Positions 38,028 to 46,661 of a DNA stretch of 64,000 nt are shown here, one piece after another (within the stretch, counting starts at the first letter, position 1; each line of letters opens with the position of its first letter). Source of the stretch: Pythium myriotylum (taxonomy: Eukaryota > Oomycota > Peronosporomycetes > Pythiales > Pythiaceae); contig JALJCQ010000009.1 in NCBI GenBank assembly GCA_023091665.1, positions 2,852,001 to 2,916,000 on the forward strand, in the 5' to 3' direction. The position numbers were made by a program, and so were the translations under genes. A model generated the notes under the pieces. It was not told where the DNA came from and searched no databases. It saw only the letters and a list, made by a program, of their open reading frames with translations.

Positions 38028-40664
38028 ATGGCGGACACTGAAGTGATCAAGGCGATGACCGAGCTCAAGATCGACGAGCTGCGTCGGCACGACGGCAAGC
38101 TCTCGCAGTTCTACGACCGCATTGAGACGCAGCTGCAGGAGGTGCGCGAGTCACCGGTGGAGAAGCTGCGCGCGCTCTTTGAAGGCGTGAACGGATTGCA
38201 AATCGTTCAGGAACACGTCCACAAGGACCTCGACGGTATCCCGGACCTCCTTACGCTTGGCGACGTTAATGCAGAGATCTTGAGCGATGCGTTGCGCGAG
38301 CGGGCGGAGCAGATTGAGCAAGAGATCAAGCGCCGGCGTTCGCTCTGGCAGCACAACAAGCTGCTTGGTCAGCTGCTGCTCGAGTCGCTTGAAGACCTCG
38401 ACGACAAGAAGTCGAGTGAGGCACTCGCAGAAGCTGTCGCACACGGAGATGGTGAGTGGGAAATGGATGTGGAAGTCTCGCGGGCTTCAGCGTCGATAGA
38501 ACAGCAGCGCCAAGAGGCCCAAAAGAAGATGGAAGAATATTTCTTCACCCCGTGCGGTCAACAACGTGATCAAGTCAAGCACTTTCTCGAGACTTGGGTG
38601 TTCCACCAGCGCGAACGCTTTTCGGACGTGCAGTGGAAAAATGTCGAGAAAACCCTGGAGAACGTGCGGAGCGAAATTAAAACCTTCGGTGAGTCATTGT
38701 TATCAAAACGGAGGATTCTTCGGTTGGACGTCTCGTCGCTCGCCACTTCACTACTTGCAGACAAGAGTGAGTTCAGCTCTGAAGTCGTGAGGCTGTTGGA
38801 AAACGCGTCACAGAATTCGGCCGTGCAAGACGAACTCGCACATGTGTTGACGATCCAGCTGAGCATTCTCCGTGAGTTCCAGTGGCCAGCGAGCGGCGTG
38901 CCTGTTGTCATGAAACGTGCAATGAATGGGCGGTATCGGTCGCTGCTTCAGGAAGGCGCCATTCCATTCTTGTTGTTCCAGTTCCTTGGTCTCGAGTGGT
39001 CGAAGTTCATTAAACGCCACCTCATCAGCTTGCTCAAGAGCGTGGATTTAACTCGTCAGAATTGCAAACACAAGGACTCGGTAGATGGCACGCGTATTAA
39101 CATGCGCAACCGCTTCATGCTCACGGCACTACCCAGTGCAGGCACCGACTGGGTTGATAACTACAACGAAACCAGCTCATCTGACACCACGAAGCCCACC
39201 AAGCAAGAGATCTTACGGCTCGTCTGTGCTGAAGCACACCTGGCGAACACTTTGAAGGGCGAGAACGGGCCACCACAGTCGCTTTTGGCGGTTGTGACAG
39301 ACCTCGCGTTTTTTGGGCCATCCGTCAGCCACGAAGTCGTGCTTGGTATCATGGACTTTCTCGGCGTAAGCTCAGATTGGCTCAAGATCTTCGAGACCCA
39401 CATGAAAATGCCTATTCGATTTCCTGGAAGCTATGAGCCACAGCCTCTCGCCAAAGGAGTGCCGGCGAGCCGTCGAGCCTCGCGGTTCTACTCTGAGCTC
39501 TTGCTATTCGCAATGGACTTTTCAGTCATGGCTACAAGCGGTGTGTTTCTGTATCGCACGCACGACGATATTTTGTTCTTCGGCTATGATAAGGAGTCTG
39601 TTCTATCTGCGTGGGACGAGATCCACAAAGTTGCTGACGCCTTTGGGTTGCGACTCAACGCTGAGAAGAGCGGATCTGTTTGTTTGAACTTGGAGCACAA
39701 CTCAGAAAAATCGGACTTCGGTCCCACGCCACTGCCACAACAACCGATCCGTTGGGGTCTCGTCGAGCTGCAGAGCAATGCGACGGTCCAGATCATGGAG
39801 AGCAAAGTCCAGTGGTTTGCGTGGGAACTGGCTCAGAAACTGACCAAGACCAAGTCGGTACTTCGCTGGGTCACAGTGTACAACAAGTACATCCACTTCT
39901 TCTTGCGCAACTTTGGCAGTGTCTCGCCCGTCTTCGGAGAACCTCACGTGGACAGCATGATCCAAAATATCAAGACCATCCACAATATCGTATTCCCAGA
40001 GACGAATGGAGATGTACAGAAAGCATTACGTGCCAAGATTGAAGCCAATCACCCTGAACTAGCAGATCGATCACTGAAGATGCCAGCCGCGTGGGTGTAT
40101 TGGCCACTCGAACGAGGTGGACTGAGTCTGTACAACCCCCTTGTCAAGCTGTGGAGTCTGAAACAAGCTCTACTAACTGAAAGTGGAGATGGGAAGAAGT
40201 GGCGCCACCCATTTGATGGAGTTCGAGAAAAGTTGCGTGTGTTCTACGACACGTTCACGGGGCAAGTCGAGACGCTCGGGCTTGAGACGGCGATTTCGAC
40301 TACCTTCTCGACTAGTGCGGACGCGTCCGTGATCATCACGAGCTCCAAGCCACCAGTGGTTCGATCGTTCCACGAGTACTTGCAAGAACTCGTGAAATAT
40401 AAGAATTCTGATCTTGATGAGTTCGACAATCTCCTTGAAGAGACCGACGTGAGCGAACATCCCAGTTTCAAGAAGGCAAACACCCTCGCGAAGACCGTGT
40501 TTGAGAACGCACCGCTTGCAGACAAACTGTACCTCCTGTGGATTGCGTACATTTATCATCGCGAACTGAAGCAGGAGTTCGGAACGACAGCGCTCGTGTC
40601 AAAGGAGCTACTTCCTGCACAGCTCATCAGTGAGATCAAGAAGGCTGGCATCTACTGGTCGTGA
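38028..40664 (+). CDS. rvt: Domesticated reverse-transcriptase (rvt) family protein, 878 aa
   Basis: A cellular, non-transposon RT-related gene. Motif A-like block 'VVTDLAFFGPSVSHEVVLGI' with D425; B-like block 'KGVPASRRASRFYSELLLF' (about 477-493); motif C 'LYRTHDDILFF' with D513-D514; then 'FGLRLNAEKSGSVCL' (about 539-554) as the D/E region. These blocks match the rvt class known from fungi, oomycetes, rotifers and some bacteria, where the catalytic box reads HDD rather than YxDD. The N-terminal 300 residues are mostly helical and coiled-coil-like, and there is a long segment between the fingers and motif A, also typical. No endonuclease, RNase H, LTR or poly-A was seen, and all three catalytic Asp are kept, so the protein is probably active. 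Reported rvt proteins polymerise nucleotides, but their cellular role is unclear. Confidence 0.82.
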   Translation: MADTEVIKAMTELKIDELRRHDGKLSQFYDRIETQLQEVRESPVEKLRALFEGVNGLQIVQEHVHKDLDGIPDLLTLGDVNAEILSDALRERAEQIEQEIKRRRSLWQHNKLLGQLLLESLEDLDDKKSSEALAEAVAHGDGEWEMDVEVSRASASIEQQRQEAQKKMEEYFFTPCGQQRDQVKHFLETWVFHQRERFSDVQWKNVEKTLENVRSEIKTFGESLLSKRRILRLDVSSLATSLLADKSEFSSEVVRLLENASQNSAVQDELAHVLTIQLSILREFQWPASGVPVVMKRAMNGRYRSLLQEGAIPFLLFQFLGLEWSKFIKRHLISLLKSVDLTRQNCKHKDSVDGTRINMRNRFMLTALPSAGTDWVDNYNETSSSDTTKPTKQEILRLVCAEAHLANTLKGENGPPQSLLAVVTDLAFFGPSVSHEVVLGIMDFLGVSSDWLKIFETHMKMPIRFPGSYEPQPLAKGVPASRRASRFYSELLLFAMDFSVMATSGVFLYRTHDDILFFGYDKESVLSAWDEIHKVADAFGLRLNAEKSGSVCLNLEHNSEKSDFGPTPLPQQPIRWGLVELQSNATVQIMESKVQWFAWELAQKLTKTKSVLRWVTVYNKYIHFFLRNFGSVSPVFGEPHVDSMIQNIKTIHNIVFPETNGDVQKALRAKIEANHPELADRSLKMPAAWVYWPLERGGLSLYNPLVKLWSLKQALLTESGDGKKWRHPFDGVREKLRVFYDTFTGQVETLGLETAISTTFSTSADASVIITSSKPPVVRSFHEYLQELVKYKNSDLDEFDNLLEETDVSEHPSFKKANTLAKTVFENAPLADKLYLLWIAYIYHRELKQEFGTTALVSKELLPAQLISEIKKAGIYWS

Positions 40665-40773
40665 GCGCGTGAATTGCTCGCACGTATCAAATATCTCTCC
40701 ATTAACTCACACAGATTTTCTTGTTCTTCTTGCTTGTCCTGGTCTTCTCACTTCATTTTCTTCTTGTGACCGC

Positions 40774-41931
40774 TCAACAGCACTTTTTAGGTGTGGATGG
40801 TTTACAGCAACTACCTCCACTCGGCTTGGCGGAAGTGTTAGCTGCTGGAGCGTTTCTCCCCACGGGAATGGCAGCATTCTGTTGCTTGAATGAAAGACTC
40901 GCCAAGCCTTCGACGAGACTGTTGCCGCTGAACTCACCAAAATGCTCAGACCAGTCACCATCCACGCGGAAGTGCTTGCGCAGCCACGAATGCTTGAGAA
41001 TCGCGGCCGTATTGCCGCCCACTCGCACGGGTCGGCGTGTCTCGAAGCGATGTGCAGCGTCCAAATTGTACGCTCTTGGGTGCCCGGGCACGGTGCCTAG
41101 GTACGTCGCAATTTGGCCGTAGTCCTCCTCTCGTTCTCGCGGCTCCATGTGCGGCACTTTGAAGCAGCGGAACGTGACGCTGTAAAACTCTGTCAAGCCG
41201 ACCAGAGCAGCGAGCTCCGCGTTCTCGATCGAGATTGGCGCCACAGACAACAGCCTCGGCTGGCCGAAGCCCACTTCCCGACAGAGCTGCCTGAAGTCTT
41301 CGAGGTACATCGCGCCGCCGAGGCACTCGCCGCGCAATACATCGTGCTTGCGGAGGTCGTCGGGAAGTCGCCGCGTGGCGTAGACGTCCGAAAAATAGAA
41401 CTCGCCACCGGTGCGCAGCACCCGAAAGACCTCGCGCAGCACTTGATCTTTGTGTGGCGACAAGTTGATCACGCAGTTGGAGATCACGAGGTCCTTTGAG
41501 TCAGACGCGACCCCTGCTTGGTCCAGACACTCAATATAGCCTTCAATGAACTGCAGGTTCGGCGACTCGTACTCGAGCTTTTCCGTGAACGCATCGATAT
41601 GGCGTCTCGCAACTGCCAGTTGCTCGGCCGTCATATCGATGCCCGTCGCGGAGCCGTGCGGCCCCACGAGAGCCGAGACGATGTACGAATCTCTCCCACT
41701 GCCGCTACCGAGATCCAACACGTCCAGTCCGTCGATGCCAAACGGAATCGGCGTGCCGCAGCCGTAGTACTTGGCCAGCACTTCGCTCGGGATCTTGCGC
41801 AGAACCTCGGCAATGATCGGGTGCGGGGGTGCCAGTTCGCAGCACGCCGACGTCTGGAGATCGCTGGTCTTCTGCAGTCTCTTCCCGTAGTAGTCCTGGA
41901 CGCTTGCATACACTTCTTTGTCGGTCGCCAT
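40774..41931 (-). CDS. AS3MT: Arsenite methyltransferase (canonical AS3MT), 385 aa
   Basis: Methylates trivalent arsenic using SAM and thiols. ATG at 41931 ('MATDKEVYASVQDYYG'). The SAM-binding motif I is 'VLDLGSGSGRD' (71-81). All four conserved cysteines are present in the usual contexts: C30/C31 ('TSACCEL'), C58 ('YYGCGTP'), C153 ('ISNCVINLS') and C203 ('RGECLGG'). The C-terminal domain has 'RVGGNTAAILKHSWL' and 'DGDWSEHFGEF'. It ends with paired cysteines ('GGSCCKPSTPKKCC'), as in other AS3MT/ArsM proteins, which probably bind or hand over arsenic. Only 130 bp separate it from the paralogue upstream on the same strand. It is the one member of the cluster expected to methylate arsenic. Confidence 0.93.
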   Translation of the reverse strand: MATDKEVYASVQDYYGKRLQKTSDLQTSACCELAPPHPIIAEVLRKIPSEVLAKYYGCGTPIPFGIDGLDVLDLGSGSGRDSYIVSALVGPHGSATGIDMTAEQLAVARRHIDAFTEKLEYESPNLQFIEGYIECLDQAGVASDSKDLVISNCVINLSPHKDQVLREVFRVLRTGGEFYFSDVYATRRLPDDLRKHDVLRGECLGGAMYLEDFRQLCREVGFGQPRLLSVAPISIENAELAALVGLTEFYSVTFRCFKVPHMEPREREEDYGQIATYLGTVPGHPRAYNLDAAHRFETRRPVRVGGNTAAILKHSWLRKHFRVDGDWSEHFGEFSGNSLVEGLASLSFKQQNAAIPVGRNAPAANTSAKPSGGSCCKPSTPKKCC

Positions 41932-42061
41932 CTTGGGAAAAAGATCTACCAAGAGGATTCTGACAATACTCGAGTTCTCAAGGGGAGGATCTCACAGTTG
42001 GGCACTTAATTTCGTCCAATGCGCAAAGTCAAGATGCTGTGTTGGTTGGAAAAAGATCGCA

Positions 42062-43753
42062 TCACTCAAGAAACGGCGTCTCCACATTCGGGCTGTGCAC
42101 GAAGCGGCCAAAGTGCTCGCCCCAGTCCCCGTCCACGTGGAAATGCTTGGCTAACCATGCTCCTTTGAGGATCGCGGCCGTGTTCCCACCAACTCTTGTG
42201 GGCCGACGAGTCTCGAAGCGGTAGTTGGCGTCCAGCTCGTACTCGGCTTCGTGGCCAGGGATCGTGCCGAGATACCTGGCGACGTGGCCGTAGTCTTCTT
42301 CGGTCGCTCGCAGCTCCATGCCGGGGACTTTGAAGCACCGGAACGTCACGCTGTAGAACTTGGTAGATCCGACGAACGCTGCCAGACTCGGGTCGTCGAT
42401 TCTAATCGGATCGACGCTGACGCGGCGGGGCTCTCCAAACCCAATCGCTCGACTCAACGCTCTGAAGTCATCAATGTACTCGGCTCCACCGAGGCCCTCG
42501 TTGTGGACGACGGGCTGCGCTCGAACTGGAGGTGGCAGGCGCCGCGACGCGAAGATGTCTGAGAAGAAGAACTCGCCGCCGCGACGAAGCACACGGTAGA
42601 CTTCTCGAAGGACTTTCTCCTTGTCAGGTGAGAGGCTCAGCATGAAGTTGGACGTGACGAGGTCCATGCTCTCGCTTGCGATCCCGGCGTCGTCGAGAAA
42701 CTCGGCGTACCCGAGGACGAAGTGGAGACTCGAACGCGACATCAGAAGCCGCTCAGTGAACGGCGCAACGTTCTGCTTGGCGACTTCTAGCAGTGACGCG
42801 GTCATGTCGACGCCCGTGACGGACCCACTGGGCGTGGCTAGCGCCGACAGCACGAACGCGTCACGCCCGGTGCCACACCCGAGATCCAACACGTCGAGCC
42901 CTTCGATGCCCAGAGGGATCGGCAAGCCGCATCCAAAAGACTTGGCCATCACACCCTCGGGCACGCAACTCAAGATCTCACGGACGAAGGCGTGGGGTGG
43001 CTTGGTCGAGCACGACGCTGCGTTCGTGTGCAAGTCGCTTGTCTTCTCCAAGTAGCTTCCATAGTACGCCTGCACTTGCTCGTACACTTTGGCTGCCGGC
43101 GTCACTGCCAATGGAGGACCACCAAGTCCATCATCTGTGCGGGATTCTCGAGCTGGCACGCTGCTCGTGGTCGTCGCTTGCGAGGCCGGTTCAGTCGGAG
43201 AGCGCGTCGGCGTCGCTTGTTCCGACGACGCGACCGCGCCATCGTCATCATCATCACCCGACCCACGGTCCACTTCGAGCTCGTCCTCATCCGATCGCCG
43301 GTCTCCGTCACTCACCGCCGCTCGAAGGCGAATGCCGCGGCGCTCGAGCAGTCTGGAGAGCCATCCTTCCGAGAGCGCGAGGTCCTTGGCCCGCGGGAAC
43401 TGGCCGCGCGCCTGCGTGGCGAACTCGAGCACCGCTCGTCGGTCGGCGTCGGGGCGCGAGGCGATCCAGCTCACGACCGCGTCTTCAAACTGCGGGCACG
43501 TGACGTCGCGCACCGACTTGACGAGCCGCTGCGGGTTGAGTCGCAGGGCCTCGCGCAGCCGGTCCTTGTCCTTGAGGATGTTGGAGATGGTCGGCTGCGT
43601 GGGCACGCTCGGCAGCGAGAACGCGGCGGCCGCCCACTGCGCGAGCTCGTCCTGCTTGAGCCCCTCGCGCTCGCGCTTGTCGATGATCAGCACCTTTTGC
43701 TGGAGCGTGAGGTGGCGCCGCGGCGGCTTGGTCGCCTTGGAGCTGCTCGCCAT
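42062..43753 (-). CDS. CENP-B/Tc5-type DNA-binding domain fused to AS3MT-like domain, 563 aa
   Basis: Continuous frame from ATG 43753. Residues about 12-65 ('RRHLTLQQKVLIIDKRERE', 'TISNILKDKDRL') form a CENP-B N-terminal/psq HTH. Residues about 87-143 ('FEDAVVSWIASRPD', 'LALSEGWLSRLLERRGI') form the second, Tc5/CENP-B-type DNA-binding half, as in pogo/Tigger transposases. An acidic linker (about 149-215) leads to an AS3MT-like domain with intact SAM motif 'VLDLGCGTGRD' (288-298) and C-terminal 'RVGGNTAAILKGAWL'. The two arsenic-binding cysteines are replaced: 'TSNFMLSLS' (F370) and 'HNEGLGG' (G420). C248 and C275 remain. There is no transposase catalytic domain. It probably binds DNA and SAM but is not expected to methylate arsenic; a regulatory role is inferred. 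Confidence 0.88.
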   Translation of the reverse strand: MASSSKATKPPRRHLTLQQKVLIIDKREREGLKQDELAQWAAAAFSLPSVPTQPTISNILKDKDRLREALRLNPQRLVKSVRDVTCPQFEDAVVSWIASRPDADRRAVLEFATQARGQFPRAKDLALSEGWLSRLLERRGIRLRAAVSDGDRRSDEDELEVDRGSGDDDDDGAVASSEQATPTRSPTEPASQATTTSSVPARESRTDDGLGGPPLAVTPAAKVYEQVQAYYGSYLEKTSDLHTNAASCSTKPPHAFVREILSCVPEGVMAKSFGCGLPIPLGIEGLDVLDLGCGTGRDAFVLSALATPSGSVTGVDMTASLLEVAKQNVAPFTERLLMSRSSLHFVLGYAEFLDDAGIASESMDLVTSNFMLSLSPDKEKVLREVYRVLRRGGEFFFSDIFASRRLPPPVRAQPVVHNEGLGGAEYIDDFRALSRAIGFGEPRRVSVDPIRIDDPSLAAFVGSTKFYSVTFRCFKVPGMELRATEEDYGHVARYLGTIPGHEAEYELDANYRFETRRPTRVGGNTAAILKGAWLAKHFHVDGDWGEHFGRFVHSPNVETPFLE

Positions 43754-44247
43754 GGTCGATATAAGAAATGACGGATCTCACTTTGCCCGAGCGAACGTCC
43801 TCTCTCTTATTTTATGGCGGGGGAACTGCTCGAGTATACATTTTGAGGAGAAATAGAGTCACTCGAACGAGGCGAGGAGAAGAATTCGACGTTTCCGCCT
43901 CGTGGATTTTAATCCACGAAGCGGACGCTCACTGTCATCCAGATCACAGCGACGCGCTCGAGATGCATGACGCCACTGGACACGAGCGCTGGAGATCCCT
44001 GTATTTTTGCCTGGGACGGAGGGTGCGGACATCGGTCACGCGCGACAAGAGAGGCATGGGAATGCGGCTCGTGTTTGGAATGTTGGTGGTGATTAATTCT
44101 GACGCGACGACTTCGTGGGATCTCATTGGCACGCGACCAGCATTCAAGTGGCTTCACTACACTGTACTGCACGCAAGTGCAGCTGGATCGCCTTGCCTCC
44201 CCTTGTCGAAGCTGTCGGCTCACTCTCGAACTCTCCGAGTCTCCACG
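43754..44247. promoter_or_regulatory. Divergent region between the HTH-AS3MT and Acr2-like genes
   Basis: 494 bp between opposed starts, probably a bidirectional promoter. It contains a 9-2-9 inverted repeat at 43900-43919 that is a candidate binding site for a dimeric regulator. An open frame runs through it into the Acr2-like gene, but similarity begins only at 44248. Confidence 0.5.
43900..43919. promoter_or_regulatory. 9-2-9 inverted repeat in arsenic-cluster promoter
   Basis: 'tcgtggatt' then TT then 'aatccacga', a perfect dyad. It lies about 150 bp upstream of the HTH-AS3MT start and 330 bp upstream of the Acr2-like start. An operator function is inferred from position and symmetry only. 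Confidence 0.4.
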
Positions 44248-44673
44248 ATGCCTGGGGATTCCCACGCTCCGACTGAGACGCTGCACCCGCAGATCCCTCG
44301 CGTCGAGCCCTCAGATCTCGCCGATGCGCTGCGCAAGAGCCATCGCCCCGTGGTCGTCGACGTGCGCGAGGCCGGTACGACCGGCGGCTTCATTCGTGGT
44401 GCCGTGAATCTGCCCAAGGCCGATTTCGACGACGACGACAAAGTCGACGCGCTCATCGAGAAGATCAAGAGCGAGCCCGAGATCGTCTTCCACTGCCAGC
44501 ACAGCCAGCAGCGAGGCCCCGGCGCCGCGTACCAGTTCCTGCAGCGGCTCGAGCAGAAGCTCGCCGAGGGAGAATTCAAGCCCGAGGTCAAAGTGCTGCG
44601 TGGTGGCTTCCACGAGTTCTCGCAGCAGTTTGGCGACGACGACAAGCTCGTGGACTCGAGCCCACTCGCGTGA
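44248..44673 (+). CDS. Cdc25/Acr2-type rhodanese-fold arsenate reductase-like protein, 141 aa
   Basis: Small single rhodanese domain: 'PVVVDVREAGTTGGFIRGAV' (strand and turn), then active-site loop 'VFHCQHSQQRGPGAA' with the C-x5-R signature (C83, R89). It closes with 'VKVLRGGFHEFSQQFG'. The HC(x5)R loop and the size (yeast Acr2p is 130 aa) match the Cdc25-like phosphatase/arsenate reductase group rather than thiosulfate sulfurtransferases. ATG at 44248 gives the family length. Its place between three AS3MT-type genes supports arsenate to arsenite reduction, which would feed the AS3MT at 40774. A pure tyrosine-phosphatase role cannot be excluded. It converges on the BED-AS3MT gene (114 bp). 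Confidence 0.82.
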   Translation: MPGDSHAPTETLHPQIPRVEPSDLADALRKSHRPVVVDVREAGTTGGFIRGAVNLPKADFDDDDKVDALIEKIKSEPEIVFHCQHSQQRGPGAAYQFLQRLEQKLAEGEFKPEVKVLRGGFHEFSQQFGDDDKLVDSSPLA

Positions 44674-44787
44674 TCAATATCCTGGGAAGGTTCAACGTCA
44701 CGATTATATTGCAGATATGCAAAAAAGATACCTACACATTCCTACCTCGATATCCAAACACACTAGCGCTTTCTTGTCTTGGTCTGC

Positions 44788-46335
44788 TCAAAAAATGTTG
44801 CTCTCGGTGCCGTTGAGCTCCACGGGTTGGTGCTGTGGCACTTGCTCCGGGTGAGCGAGCGAGCCGTTCGTGCGGAACGCCTGCTCGGCCGAGATGCTGC
44901 CGTTCGCGGCGCCCGTGCTGCTGAGCCCCATCGAGGCGCGGTCCTCGAATCGGCCGAAGTGGACGCTCCAGTCGCCGTGGACGTTGAAGTATTTCTTGAG
45001 CCACGAGTGCTTGAGCACGGCAGCTGTGTTGCCGCCCACGCGCACGGGGCGCAGACTCTCAAAGAAGTGGGTCGCGTCGAGGTGGTAGCCGTGGGGCAGG
45101 CCCGGGATCGTGCCGAGGTAGGTCGCGACGTGGCCATAGTCTTCTTCGTGGGCGCCGCTCTCGATATGCGGCACTTTGAAGCAGCGGTAGGTGATGCTGT
45201 AGAACTTGGCGAGCCCGACCATCTCGGCGTAGCCCGTGTTCTTGACTTCGAGCGGCGTGCGCGAGACCTCGCGCGGCTCGCCAAAGCCGATCTGGCGACA
45301 AATGCGTTTAAAGTCTTCGTGGTAGAGCGCGCCGCCGATGCACTCGCTGTGGAGCACGTCGTGCTTGCGCACCGACTCGGGCAGGCGGCGCGACGCGAAC
45401 ACGTCTGAGAAGTAGAACTCGCCGCCGGGGCGCAGCACGCGCAGCACTTCCTTGAGCACGAGCTCCTTGTTGGGCGAGAGGTTGAGCACGGCGTTCGAGA
45501 TGACGAGGTCGATGCTGCGGCCGGCGATGCCGGCCTTGTCGAGGTACTCCATCTGGCCCTCGATGAACCGCAGGTTGGGCTGTCGGTACCCGAGCGGCGC
45601 CGTGAACTCCTCGACGTTGCGCTCGGCGACCTGGATCTGCTCGGGCGTGATGTCGATGCCGAGCACGTACCCGCGCGCGCCGACGAGCGCCGAGGCCACG
45701 TAGGCGTCGCGGCCGCTGCCGCAGCCAATGTCGAGCACGCGCATGCCTTCGATGCCGAGCGGGAGCGGGTTGCCGACGCCAAAGTAGCGCCCGGCGACTT
45801 CCTCGGGCACCTTGGAGAGGATCTGCTCGATGAACGGGTGGTGCGCCGCGGCCGCGCCGCGCCCGTGGAGCAGCGTGTCGCTCGAGCGCTGGAGGCGGTG
45901 GCCGTAGTACTCTTTGACGCTCTCGTAGACCTGCTGCGACTCGAGCTGGCGGCCGGCGGTCGTGGGCTCGAGGTGGCGTCGGCCGGCCGAGCCTTCTCCG
46001 CCGAGCGCGAGCCCCGCGGGCGGGTCGAGCGGCAGCCCGCCGAGCAGCGAGCTGTTGGCGAGCGCGCTCGTGTGCGCGTGGACGCCGTGCGCGTGCGCGA
46101 GCGCGTGGATGGCGCCGCTGGGGCGCGTGATGGCGTGGAGCGCCTCGTCGGTCGTGAGCTTGAGCTCGACGGCGCGCGCGAAGGCCTTGCAGCCCACGAG
46201 GTGCTGCTGCAGGCGGTGCGCGCGCTTGCTCACGACGCGCTCGCAGTGCTTGCACTTGACGCGCTCCTTGCCCGTCTCGGCGTCGTTCTCCGTCTCCTCG
46301 AACTCCTGCCAGATCACGCCGCGCGGTCGGCCCAT
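44788..46335 (-). CDS. BED zinc finger fused to AS3MT-like domain, 515 aa
   Basis: ATG at 46335. The first 55 residues form a BED-type finger: aromatic 'VIWQEFEE', then C28-x2-C31 ('KCKHCERVV') and H45-x3-C49 ('QQHLVGC'), the DNA-binding finger of hAT-type transposases. A His-rich stretch follows at about 76-89 ('AIHALAHAHGVHAH'). The AS3MT-like domain has SAM motif 'VLDIGCGSGRD' (200-210) and 'RVGGNTAAVLKHSWL'. Of the AS3MT cysteines, only C332 ('SECIGG') remains; the others are changed to 'YFGVGNP' (V187) and 'ISNAVLNLS' (A282), and the N-terminal one is absent. No transposase core is present. A DNA-bound, SAM-binding protein is inferred, possibly a regulator. Strong GC-ending codon use. 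Confidence 0.87.
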   Translation of the reverse strand: MGRPRGVIWQEFEETENDAETGKERVKCKHCERVVSKRAHRLQQHLVGCKAFARAVELKLTTDEALHAITRPSGAIHALAHAHGVHAHTSALANSSLLGGLPLDPPAGLALGGEGSAGRRHLEPTTAGRQLESQQVYESVKEYYGHRLQRSSDTLLHGRGAAAAHHPFIEQILSKVPEEVAGRYFGVGNPLPLGIEGMRVLDIGCGSGRDAYVASALVGARGYVLGIDITPEQIQVAERNVEEFTAPLGYRQPNLRFIEGQMEYLDKAGIAGRSIDLVISNAVLNLSPNKELVLKEVLRVLRPGGEFYFSDVFASRRLPESVRKHDVLHSECIGGALYHEDFKRICRQIGFGEPREVSRTPLEVKNTGYAEMVGLAKFYSITYRCFKVPHIESGAHEEDYGHVATYLGTIPGLPHGYHLDATHFFESLRPVRVGGNTAAVLKHSWLKKYFNVHGDWSVHFGRFEDRASMGLSSTGAANGSISAEQAFRTNGSLAHPEQVPQHQPVELNGTESNIF

Positions 46336-46661
46336 CTTGGAAGCGAGGTTAGACGCGCGGTTAGACCGCGCGGAGACACAGGCGCCGACGTCGACGCGCG
46401 CGCTTTTTAGACCGCGCGTTAGGACGCGCGCCGGCGGATACTGGCCGTTTGAGCCGGCCACAAGGGGGGAGGAAACCGCGCGAAGAAACCGTGCGGTTAG
46501 ACGCTGAGGCGGGATTTCAGCCAATCAGCTGGCGGCAAAGCGCCAGTTTGAATGGGGTGGAAGAAAAGATTCGCAACGGTTACGAACCGCTTTCTACAGG
46601 GTTCTAACGAATATGACATGGGGGACTCTGCGACGTGTGGCTCACACGTCGCAGACATTGC
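46336..46661. other. Upstream gap of the BED-AS3MT gene
   Basis: 326 bp; the frame is open upstream of 46335 but without an ATG. GC-rich near the gene. It contains repeated 'agaccgcgcg' and 'gcggttaga' words, which could be regulatory. Nothing coding. Confidence 0.4.

Noticed and set aside
43768..44247. Long N-terminal extension of the Acr2-like protein
   Set aside because: The stretch has no rhodanese similarity, low-quality coding character and a better start at 44248 that gives the family length.
42062..46335. Active transposons behind the CENP-B-like and BED domains
   Set aside because: No DDE or hAT transposase core and no terminal inverted repeats seen; the DNA-binding domains run straight into AS3MT-like sequence.
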